Source: Planctomycetota bacterium (GTDB lineage: Bacteria; Planctomycetota; Brocadiia; JAJRTI01). From it: a DNA stretch of 9,631 nt. The stretch spans positions 1-9,631 of the forward strand of contig JAJRTI010000258.1 in NCBI GenBank assembly GCA_024278415.1. The letters run 5' to 3'. Numbering within the stretch: position 1 is the first letter of the stretch; each line of letters opens with the position of its first letter. A program made the position numbers and the translations under genes. Below, one piece after another: positions 1-6,088 of the stretch. The notes under the pieces are model-generated. The model saw only the letters and a list, made by a program, of their open reading frames with translations. It had not been told where the DNA came from and did no database searches.

Positions 1-1887
1 GAGCGCGGCCTTGGCTGGGGCGCCCTTCTTGGTGAGTTCGAGCAGCTTGCGGAACCGCTTGGGCTGCGTCTTCACCATCCACTCGACCACGCTGTACGCC
101 ATCGCGTAGCTATCACTGTCGCTGCCGGCGATGGACTTCTTCGCCATCAGACGCTCCAGCCGCGGCTGGTAGAGCGCCGCGTCTACCCACTCGCGCACGC
201 GGCGCCGGTGGCTGGCCAAGCCGCGGTCGTTGGGATCGTTAATCTGTTCGCACAATTGCGCGACGCCCTCGTGGAGCCAGGGCGGCGCGCGGTCGGGGCC
301 GCAGTGGGCTTCGAGGAACGCGTGGCCCAACTCGTGCACGACCACGGACACCATGTGCTGGGACGAACCCGCGGCCAGCCGCGGCTCCGGGATCGCGATG
401 TGGGGGGACGTCTTGTCCGGATGGAAGTAGCCGCCGCTGACCTTGGCCCCCTCGAAGCGGTCGTACGTGAGCGCGAAGCGGAGGAAGTCCTCGCGGTTGC
501 GGAAGAAAAAGATCACCAGCCCGTCCGGCCACAGCTTGGCGTTGCGCTTGACGCCAAACACGCGGCACAACCCGGCGTACACCACCTCGCACCCCCGAGC
601 CATGCCCTTGCCGTCTGCGAAGTCGGTGTAGATGATGAAGTGGTCGGACTCGTATTTGGCGAGGTTCGTGCCGAGCTTCGTGTTCACGTCTGCCCATCTC
701 GCCGCGGCTCCCTTGCCACGCGGGGTGGATGCGGCGCGAGCGAGCAGACTCGCGTCGTCCACCGGGCCCAACTCGAGACGGACCTTGGCCCCGCCTTGCT
801 TGGGCATGCCCACCCACGCGGAACGGCTGCCATCGGCCTCGATGTCGATCTCGATCATGAGCCGGAGGTTGAGCTTCTGCCCGGCCTTGGTGGAGACCGC
901 GAACGGAATCTCCGCGCGCGGCTTCGTGCGCTTGTAGCTGTAGTAGATCGTGTCGCCCTCCTTGCGCAGCGTCGCGGTCACCACGTCGATCACGGTCGCC
1001 ACGGCCGACTTGCCCGGCCGCAATTGGCCGATCGCTCTGGCCTTGCTGTCGGCTTGCGAGAAGTCCATCGTCCACTTGGACTTGTTCTTGACCGCTAGTT
1101 TGACCACCACGTGCCGCTCTGTCTCGACGTCCCCCTTGTCGTCGCGGCTGTCGCACGCCACCTTCACGAACAGCTTGCGCTCCCAACGCTTGAGGAAGGC
1201 CGCACGTTTCTTGGGGTCGGACGGCGCCACGAAGTATTTTCGCTCGACCGAGGACAGCTTAGGCCCGGCGGGGCCCGCGTTGGCCCGCGGCTCGTGGCCT
1301 TTTTTGGTGCTTTTCTTGGCTGCCTTGGGCTTCGGCTTGGGCGTGCCGCGCGCTTTGACAGCTTGCTCCAGGCCCGCGGCATCTTGTCCCTTCATCCTTG
1401 CGAACATGGCCCATCGCCGCGCGGCGGACGGGTCTCCGTGCCAGAGCATGAACCACCCATAGCGCAGGCACCACTCCCCGGACCTGCCCTTCTCCTGCTC
1501 GGCCAGCGACTGAAGAACCTTCGCATCAAGCGCGCGCACCGCGGCCTGGGCGGGGCCGGCGCCGGAGCGGAGCGAGAGCTTCTCGCCATCGAACCCATCG
1601 ATCGCGTAGTAGCGCCGCGGCAGGCCTTCGCCGGCGAGCGCGAGGCGTTTGCCGACTTGGCTCTCCAGGCGCGCCTTGGCCGCGTCGAACACCTGCTGCA
1701 TCATGCGCACCTGCTCGATCGACGGTGCGTCGCTGCCGGGCGCCTGTTGTGCGTACAGCTCCTCGATTGGGCCGTACTGATGTTGCTTCAGCAGTTCGGC
1801 CACGCTTGCCGCTTGGCCCGTCGCGCCCCATGCCGCAATCGCCAGAGCCAGGGCCGCGGTCGCCGCTTGGAATCGTCTCGCGTGCAT
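1..1887 (-). CDS. Exported gluzincin-type metallopeptidase-like protein (C-terminus cut by window edge)
   Basis: The frame stays open from an ATG at 1885-1887 to the left edge, giving 629 visible codons. Residues 1-27 form a signal peptide (Arg-containing n-region, Ala/Leu-rich core, AxA-like end), so the protein is probably exported. Residues 28-180 are a helical region. Residues 181-208 are a Lys/Pro/Ala-rich, probably disordered linker. Residues 235-350 alternate in a beta-strand pattern like a beta-sandwich. From about residue 411 comes a peptidase MA-like domain with HELGH at 518-522 and PWLHEGVAQ at 536-544. His518, His522 and Glu540 fit the zinc ligands of the HExxH plus downstream Glu (gluzincin) pattern, with Glu519 as general base. 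A GAGGAG Shine-Dalgarno lies 6 nt upstream of the start. The gene diverges from the isomerase gene at 2040. Substrate is unknown. Gluzincin assignment is fairly sure from the motif; proteolytic activity is inferred. Confidence 0.88.
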   Translation of the reverse strand, partial: MHARRFQAATAALALAIAAWGATGQAASVAELLKQHQYGPIEELYAQQAPGSDAPSIEQVRMMQQVFDAAKARLESQVGKRLALAGEGLPRRYYAIDGFDGEKLSLRSGAGPAQAAVRALDAKVLQSLAEQEKGRSGEWCLRYGWFMLWHGDPSAARRWAMFARMKGQDAAGLEQAVKARGTPKPKPKAAKKSTKKGHEPRANAGPAGPKLSSVERKYFVAPSDPKKRAAFLKRWERKLFVKVACDSRDDKGDVETERHVVVKLAVKNKSKWTMDFSQADSKARAIGQLRPGKSAVATVIDVVTATLRKEGDTIYYSYKRTKPRAEIPFAVSTKAGQKLNLRLMIEIDIEADGSRSAWVGMPKQGGAKVRLELGPVDDASLLARAASTPRGKGAAARWADVNTKLGTNLAKYESDHFIIYTDFADGKGMARGCEVVYAGLCRVFGVKRNAKLWPDGLVIFFFRNREDFLRFALTYDRFEGAKVSGGYFHPDKTSPHIAIPEPRLAAGSSQHMVSVVVHELGHAFLEAHCGPDRAPPWLHEGVAQLCEQINDPNDRGLASHRRRVREWVDAALYQPRLERLMAKKSIAGSDSDSYAMAYSVVEWMVKTQPKRFRKLLELTKKGAPAKAAL

Positions 1888-1893
1888 GCCGGG

Positions 1894-1899
1894 CTCCTC
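1894..1899 (-). promoter_or_regulatory. Ribosome binding site of the metallopeptidase-like gene
   Basis: CTCCTC on the plus strand reads GAGGAG on the minus strand, 6 nt before the ATG at 1887. It fixes that start, which also gives a complete signal peptide. Confidence 0.7.
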
Positions 1900-1912
1900 T
1901 GCTCGCTCGTGC

Positions 1913-1944
1913 CGCTCCGCCTTGACTTGCCCGAAAGCGGAGCG
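1913..1944. promoter_or_regulatory. Operator-like 8-bp inverted repeat interlocked with the promoter
   Basis: Arms CGCTCCGC (1913-1920) and GCGGAGCG (1937-1944) are perfect inverted complements separated by 16 nt. The -35 hexamer lies between the arms, and the right arm ends at the base just before the -10 hexamer. A dimeric regulator bound here would cover the promoter and sit in the divergent region shared with the metallopeptidase gene. Arms of only 8 GC-rich bases can arise by chance in such DNA, so this is a candidate only. Confidence 0.35.
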
Positions 1945-1950
1945 TATGTT
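1922..1950 (+). promoter_or_regulatory. Candidate sigma70-type promoter for the sugar isomerase gene
   Basis: TTGACT at 1922-1927 matches the -35 consensus at five of six positions. A 17-nt spacer follows, then TATGTT at 1945-1950, which matches the -10 consensus at four of six. Transcription would begin near 1957 and leave a leader of about 80 nt before the ATG at 2040. The position fits the divergent gene arrangement. The match is by eye and no start site has been measured. Confidence 0.45.
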
Positions 1951-2027
1951 GACTCGCCTTGTCTTTGGGAAGGCCACTCGATGCACGTGCAGCGGCCGAT
2001 CCCGCTTCAGTGTCTCCACCTGCTACT

Positions 2028-2032
2028 GGGAG
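2028..2032 (+). promoter_or_regulatory. Ribosome binding site of the sugar isomerase gene
   Basis: GGGAG lies 7 nt upstream of the ATG at 2040. It supports this start over an in-frame TTG at 1959, whose extra 27 residues look like translated leader and not like part of a TIM-barrel protein. Confidence 0.6.
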
Positions 2033-2039
2033 CTTCCGC

Positions 2040-2855
2040 ATGAAGTTTATCATGTTCACCAAACACCTGGAAGGACTGGACCTGCCAGGCATCATGGCCG
2101 GACTCAAACACGCCGGCGTATCGGGCGCGGACCTTTGCACCCGGCCCGGCTACCCGGTGAACCCTGAGAACTGCGCCACCGCGCTGCCCGAGGCCGCGAA
2201 GCTGTTCGCTGACAACGGCCTCAGCATCGACATCATCACCACGCCCGGCGACTTCACCGAGCCGACCGTGGACTACACCGAGACGCTCATGGCCGCGGCC
2301 AAGGAGGCCGGCGCGGGCCTCATCAAGCTCGGGTACTGGCGTCTCACCCAGCCGGGCTATTGGGAGCTGCTCGACGCATGCCGCAAGCATATGGACGGGT
2401 TCGCGAAGCTCGCGGAGAAGCACGGCGTGAAGGTGATGGTGCACAACCACTCCGGCAGCAGCATGGGCTTGAACTCGAGTGCGGTCATGCGCCTCGTCGA
2501 GGGATTCGATCCCAAGCACGTGGGCGTGTTCACCGACGTGGGCCACCTCTCGCTCGTGGGCGAGCCGCTGCCCATGGCCTTCGATATCGTGAAGGACTAC
2601 ATCAGCGCGATCGCGTTCAAAGACCTCGCCAAGACGCCGACCCTGAAGGACGGCAAGAAGGTCATGCAAACCCAAGTCGTGCCGATGCGCACCGGCTTCG
2701 TCGAGTTCAGCACCGCGCTTAAGCTCATCCAAGACTACCAACTCGACGTGCCGATCAGCATGCACTGCGAGTACAGCGGCTACCCGGTCGAGTCGGTCAT
2801 CGACCAGTGCCGCATCGACATGCGCTATATCCAGGGGCTGATGGAGGCGCAGTAG
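2040..2855 (+). CDS. Sugar phosphate isomerase/epimerase-like TIM-barrel protein
   Basis: The product has 271 residues, the usual length for the xylose isomerase-like / AP-endonuclease family 2 TIM-barrel superfamily, whose members isomerise or epimerise sugars and inositol derivatives using a divalent metal. No signal peptide is seen, so it is probably cytoplasmic. The barrel pattern includes a first strand at residues 1-7, a strand ending in HNHSG at 133-139, FTDVGH at 164-169, a strand running to FKDL at 193-196, and SMHCEYSG at 240-247. Asp166, His169 and Glu244 are likely metal ligands by family analogy. The ligand expected at the HNH strand is not obvious. The gene runs alone on the plus strand, divergent from the metallopeptidase gene and convergent with the glycosidase-like gene. 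Fold is fairly certain; substrate is not, because the family is highly expanded and functionally mixed. It could equally be an inosose dehydratase or hydroxypyruvate isomerase relative. Confidence 0.88.
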   Translation: MKFIMFTKHLEGLDLPGIMAGLKHAGVSGADLCTRPGYPVNPENCATALPEAAKLFADNGLSIDIITTPGDFTEPTVDYTETLMAAAKEAGAGLIKLGYWRLTQPGYWELLDACRKHMDGFAKLAEKHGVKVMVHNHSGSSMGLNSSAVMRLVEGFDPKHVGVFTDVGHLSLVGEPLPMAFDIVKDYISAIAFKDLAKTPTLKDGKKVMQTQVVPMRTGFVEFSTALKLIQDYQLDVPISMHCEYSGYPVESVIDQCRIDMRYIQGLMEAQ

Positions 2856-3138
2856 CGGCGCCGGAACCGTTGTCGCGCGCCCATGTGAAGGGGGGGGGCA
2901 AGTTGTGTGGGCGCTTTCCGCGTACGACGCAAGAGCCTCACCTTTCCCACACAGTCCGGCGCTCCCATGAAATAGCCGAAGTTTGGAAACTCCGGCTATT
3001 TCGCAGTAGCCCGTTCGCGGCCAGGCGGACTGAACTTTGGCGCTGGCGCCCGCCCACTCGTAGCCCCAAGCCTGGCGGCTTGCATCTGCACTACGAACAC
3101 GGCGAATGGGCAAACTCCTGCATCGGGCGCGGCTCACC
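2856..3138. other. Convergent intergenic region without a gene
   Basis: This 283-bp gap separates the 3' ends of the plus-strand isomerase gene and the minus-strand glycosidase-like gene. It holds a run of nine G at 2890-2898, the strong hairpin at 2969-3002, and a small GGCGC/GCGCC palindrome near 3040-3052. No open frame here has a plausible start with a Shine-Dalgarno or a recognisable protein. Confidence 0.6.
2969..3002. terminator. Hairpin, probable bidirectional terminator between convergent genes
   Basis: Arms GAAATAGCCG (2969-2978) and CGGCTATTTC (2993-3002) pair perfectly. After one A/C mismatch the stem continues with five more complementary pairs toward a very short loop at 2985-2986. 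It lies 113 nt past the isomerase stop and about 137 nt past the glycosidase-like stop on the other strand. The arms contain ATTTC and GAAAT but no true T-tract follows on either strand, so the terminator call rests on stem strength and position. Confidence 0.5.
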
Positions 3139-5796
3139 CTATGGTCCTGCGCTTGCCTGTGCGGCTACTGCCGCGCGCTTCTCAGCGTCGGCATACCGTC
3201 GTGCTCGGTACAGACGCTCGGCGTCCGCGAGGGCCTCGCTGGCGGCCCTCTCAGAAGCTTGGCCGTCTCGGCCGGCCACGTGCGCGCGGTCAAGGTTTCG
3301 GCGGGCGGTGGCGATCAGGTTGGCCACGGCCAGTTCGTTGTCCGTCGTAAGGACCGCGATTGCATAGCAGCGCACGGACGGCACGCGGAAGGAAACGGTC
3401 TCGCCTTCGCGCTCGAAGGGAATGTTTGCGAGCGGCGCGTCCGGCGCGAGGAGGCAGACGCGGTTGAAGTCAAAACGCGTCGGCAGACGGAGGCTGATCT
3501 TGACGTTGCGGGCCGGCCGAAACTCCTGGCGTTGCAGATCCACGTTGTAGTTGACCATGTGGAGCGCGACCCGGCGGCCTTCAACATCCTCCCACACGTT
3601 CATCCACAGCGTCTTGGCCGCGTCGGTTTCGAGGAATGGCCTGGCCGGCCGCATCGCGTCAGACAGGGCCGCGTAGGCCTTCTGGACTTTCGCCGGTTCG
3701 GTCTTCAGGTTTTTGAAGTCGAGAACGCAAGACGCGGGGAGCGTGACAATACGATCGCGGAGGCGTGGATTGGCGCGGAGCTGATCCAGAAGCGATTTCT
3801 TGCGCGGGAGATAGTCCTCGGTGCGCGCGCCGAATTTGCCGATAACCACGACTCGGCCGCCGCGCTCCGCGAATCGGCGCACGGCCGCGGCCTGCCGGTC
3901 GGACACGCAGTCCACCTCGGTGAGCACGAGCACGTCGTACTGGTCGAGGGCCGCGAGTTGGGCCTTGTCGTCGAGCAGGTCGGGGTGGCCGAAGATGACC
4001 GGATCGTACGGAATGTGGGCATCCTCGAGCACGCGGGCGACTGCGCCAATCCATCGGCCGTGATTGCTTGCCGCGCGCCAGTATATCCAGTAGCTGAAGA
4101 AATAGCGCCAGACGCAGGTTGGCACAGAATAGACGAGCGCGACCCGCGCGAGGGGGCGTCGCTGAAGGAACAGTGCGCGCTGGCTGTTGATGAATTGCGC
4201 GTACTCCGCGTGCGCCTTGTACGTGCGTTTCGAAGCCCACGTGTGCGGCGACCAGATGAGCATGGGGACCGCGCCATTGCTCAACGCCTCGCCGGGGTAT
4301 AGCGTTTCGCTTGTGGGGAATTTGTTGAGCGTACTCACGTCGATGAATGGCCACACCGGCTTCTGCCCGCGCGTGGCCGCGGCCATGAGTTTGTACTGGA
4401 GCGTGTTCCAGCCGTGGCGCTGGGTGCGCCGGTACGGCTCCATGGGGGAGTTCTCCAGGCACTGGGCGTCCACGACGTCGGAGATGACGACGCTGAACAC
4501 CGGGAAGCGGTTGCCGCCCCACGCCATGCCCTGGTTGCCAAAAAACGGCACGACGCGGTTCTGCTCCGCGGCCTTCTTGCGAATGGACGCCGCGATGTCG
4601 GCGATGAAGCCCTTGCCATACATGTACTGCGCTCGTACGAATTCTCGCGCGATGGGGTCGTCGAGGAGCTTGAACCCGGGGTGGGTAGGCCGGATCCGCT
4701 TGATGTAATCCGCGATAGAGAGCTCGTCTACAGGCCCTGGGAGCACGCGCTCCAGTTGCTCCTTGGCGAAGCGCCTCTTGAGATGTGCGCGGAAGTCCCG
4801 CTGGCAGTGCTCGCAAAAGCACTGGTTCTTGCCGCCGCGGAACGTGGGGTTGCAGAGGTTGTCTTGGCCGAGCGCGTCGTTTTCGTTGAGGATTCGCTGC
4901 AGCCCGGATTTCTGATACTCGTGCCAGACCGGGGAATGGTGGCACATGCGGTACATGAACGGCGGATAGCCCTTGCGCGGGACGATTTGGCCATCGATGT
5001 CGCGCGCGGCCGCGGTCTTCTTGAACTCTTCGAGGCGCTTGTCCCAGTCGAGCGCGGCGTCGTATTCCACCTTGCCCCAACTGGCGATGCGCACGCCGCG
5101 TTTGTGGAAGAGGCCGTCCTTGTTGAGCTTGGCCGCGGACCAGATGTTCACGAGGTCGGGGTCGAAGTCGGCGATGATCCGCGCGCGCTTGTCACTGGCG
5201 TCCTGCTCGAAGTCCGCGTTGGCCAGCGGCAAGGGCTCCCCGTTCCGTTTCAGCATGAACTGGTCCACGTAGTAGAACGGCCGAGCGCCGTCCTCGCTCG
5301 CCGCGGTCACGCCAAGGTAGAAGAGCTGTCCTTTCGGCCGATCGATCTCCAGCTTCGTTTCCACCCACTTTCCGGTCTCGCTCACCGGTTGGCCGCGGGC
5401 CACGACGGTGCCGTGGCTTCGCCAAATCTGCACGGCCGGCATTTGCGTGAAGGTTTGGCCTTGCGGCACAAAGACGCGGCAGGAGAACGTGAGCCGGTAT
5501 GTCCCGCCCGCCGGTTGCACGAGCCGGGAGCATCCGCCCGCACCACCTTTGAGTTGGATCTTCAGCGATGTCCGGCCCGCGAACGCGCGCGCTGGCGAGA
5601 GGGCAATCCTTGCACGGCCCTGGGGGTACCACGCGCCGGGGATCTTTCCGCCGAGCGCGTCCGTGCCCGGAGAGACGATGACGAGGGCTTTCCGGACCCA
5701 TTGCCCGCCACCGGCTTCGGCAGGCGTTGCTACAGGGCTCACAAGAATCGCCAATAGCGCGGTCACCGTTGCGGCGCAGATTCTGCATGGGGCCAT
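3139..5796 (-). CDS. Exported multi-domain glycoside hydrolase-like protein (GH42-like architecture)
   Basis: The product has 885 residues. A signal peptide covers residues 1-28 (hydrophobic core ALLAILVS, then TPAEA). Residues 30-200 resemble a carbohydrate-binding beta-sandwich, ending in a YYVDQFML strand and an ADFEQD junction. Residues 205-545 form a barrel-like region with HHSPVWHEYQ at 286-295 and a CFCEHC cluster at 326-331 followed by an aromatic/basic helix, a pattern seen in GH42-like and related uncharacterised glycosidases. Residues 546-660 look like a flavodoxin/GATase1-like domain (YDVLVLTEVDC, GGRVVVIGKFG), comparable to the GH42 trimerisation domain. Residues 725-815 form a beta domain with LHMVNYN. 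Residues 820-880 are Ala/Arg-rich helices. AAGGAG lies 7 nt before the ATG and fixes the start. It follows the LamG-like gene on the same strand. Catalytic carboxylates could not be assigned with confidence; Glu305, Glu448 and Asp486 are guesses. Glycan substrate is unknown. Confidence 0.85.
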   Translation of the reverse strand: MAPCRICAATVTALLAILVSPVATPAEAGGGQWVRKALVIVSPGTDALGGKIPGAWYPQGRARIALSPARAFAGRTSLKIQLKGGAGGCSRLVQPAGGTYRLTFSCRVFVPQGQTFTQMPAVQIWRSHGTVVARGQPVSETGKWVETKLEIDRPKGQLFYLGVTAASEDGARPFYYVDQFMLKRNGEPLPLANADFEQDASDKRARIIADFDPDLVNIWSAAKLNKDGLFHKRGVRIASWGKVEYDAALDWDKRLEEFKKTAAARDIDGQIVPRKGYPPFMYRMCHHSPVWHEYQKSGLQRILNENDALGQDNLCNPTFRGGKNQCFCEHCQRDFRAHLKRRFAKEQLERVLPGPVDELSIADYIKRIRPTHPGFKLLDDPIAREFVRAQYMYGKGFIADIAASIRKKAAEQNRVVPFFGNQGMAWGGNRFPVFSVVISDVVDAQCLENSPMEPYRRTQRHGWNTLQYKLMAAATRGQKPVWPFIDVSTLNKFPTSETLYPGEALSNGAVPMLIWSPHTWASKRTYKAHAEYAQFINSQRALFLQRRPLARVALVYSVPTCVWRYFFSYWIYWRAASNHGRWIGAVARVLEDAHIPYDPVIFGHPDLLDDKAQLAALDQYDVLVLTEVDCVSDRQAAAVRRFAERGGRVVVIGKFGARTEDYLPRKKSLLDQLRANPRLRDRIVTLPASCVLDFKNLKTEPAKVQKAYAALSDAMRPARPFLETDAAKTLWMNVWEDVEGRRVALHMVNYNVDLQRQEFRPARNVKISLRLPTRFDFNRVCLLAPDAPLANIPFEREGETVSFRVPSVRCYAIAVLTTDNELAVANLIATARRNLDRAHVAGRDGQASERAASEALADAERLYRARRYADAEKRAAVAAQASAGP

Positions 5797-5803
5797 TCTT
5801 CAT

Positions 5804-5809
5804 CTCCTT
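5804..5809 (-). promoter_or_regulatory. Ribosome binding site of the GH42-like gene
   Basis: CTCCTT on the plus strand reads AAGGAG, a full Shine-Dalgarno core, 7 nt before the ATG at 5796. Only 6 nt separate it from the GC-rich hairpin at 5816-5830, which could modulate access of the ribosome. Confidence 0.75.
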
Positions 5810-5815
5810 GACAAG

Positions 5816-5830
5816 GCGGGCTGCGCCCGC
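5816..5830. repeat. GC-rich hairpin next to the GH42-like gene's ribosome binding site
   Basis: Arms GCGGGC (5816-5821) and GCCCGC (5825-5830) form a perfect 6-bp stem with a 3-nt loop. In the minus-strand transcript the stem ends 6 nt before AAGGAG. Confidence 0.5.
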
Positions 5831-5836
5831 AACCCA

Positions 5837-5869
5837 GGAGCGAATCCCGAAGCTTCGGGATCGCGCTCC
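5837..5869. repeat. Long palindrome with 18-bp perfect core
   Basis: The core at 5844-5861 is the perfect palindrome ATCCCGAAGCTTCGGGAT. It is flanked by arms GGAGCG (5837-5842) and CGCTCC (5864-5869), offset by one base on the left and two on the right. The perfect 18-bp core is unlikely by chance. It could be a protein site, a cruciform or RNA stem, or part of a repetitive element. Confidence 0.7.
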
Positions 5870-5883
5870 GACGGATGCCGAAG

Positions 5884-5905
5884 GCCCCGCGCGCTCCGGC
5901 GGGGC
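5884..5905. repeat. GC-rich hairpin
   Basis: Arms GCCCCGC (5884-5890) and GCGGGGC (5899-5905) form a 7-bp perfect stem with an 8-nt loop. The 9-mer CGCGCTCCG occurs both here (5890-5898) and at the edge of the neighbouring palindrome (5862-5870), which hints at local duplication. Confidence 0.5.
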
Positions 5906-6010
5906 AACATCTCGCCTTCTTCTTGGCGCGGCCCGACAGTGAAGGCGCGACAGGCACTCCCATGCTGACGAGACACCTGCGGTCTTCGCAACGGAAGGGA
6001 CACATCCGCG

Positions 6011-6039
6011 GGATACCACAGGGCAAGCCTGTGGTATCC
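6011..6039. repeat. Perfect 12-bp hairpin
   Basis: Arms GGATACCACAGG (6011-6022) and CCTGTGGTATCC (6028-6039) are exact inverted complements around a 5-nt GCAAG loop. No T-tract follows on either strand, so an intrinsic terminator is less likely than a REP-like repeat or a structured RNA element. Confidence 0.7.
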
Positions 6040-6088
6040 GTCCCGGAGATGGGGGTAAAGAGCAGGGCGAGGAACCCGCCACCGCTCA

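Larger units (their letters stand above)
5797..6088. other. Hairpin-rich intergenic region without a convincing gene
   Basis: This 292-bp stretch lies between the LamG-like gene and the GH42-like gene. It contains four separate inverted repeats, listed individually, and a fifth lies just to its right inside the end of the LamG-like gene. Minus-strand frames remain open through it, but their products are rich in Arg, Cys and Pro, resemble no known fold, and one runs into the start of the GH42-like gene. I read it as non-coding DNA, possibly an interspersed repeat or a structured leader. Confidence 0.55.

Noticed and set aside
208..1098. Long plus-strand open frame opposite the metallopeptidase-like gene
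   Set aside because: The minus strand here encodes a protein with signal peptide and HELGH motif. The plus-strand product is Arg/Val/His-rich without recognisable domains, as expected for an antisense shadow in high-GC DNA.
1982..1991. Ten-base palindrome TGCACGTGCA in the isomerase leader
   Set aside because: It is short and isolated, and no second copy was seen nearby; it could be a regulator site but chance is just as likely.
1959..2039. Upstream TTG start adding 27 residues to the isomerase
   Set aside because: The ATG at 2040 has a GGGAG 7 nt upstream and begins directly with the first barrel strand; the extra residues resemble translated leader.
2890..2898. Run of nine G residues after the isomerase gene
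   Set aside because: It is intergenic and not placed to affect a reading frame or promoter, so phase variation is not supported; it may also be a sequencing-length uncertainty.
2007..3137. 376-residue minus-strand open frame opposite the isomerase gene
   Set aside because: It overlaps the isomerase gene completely and runs through the intergenic hairpin. Its product is His/Arg/Val-rich and unrecognisable.
3106..4302. 398-residue plus-strand open frame opposite the GH42-like gene
   Set aside because: It lies antisense to a well-supported gene, has no Shine-Dalgarno, and shows no family resemblance.
4414..5757. 447-residue plus-strand open frame opposite the GH42-like gene
   Set aside because: It is a mirror of the coding strand caused by GC-rich third codon positions; no motif or start signal supports it.
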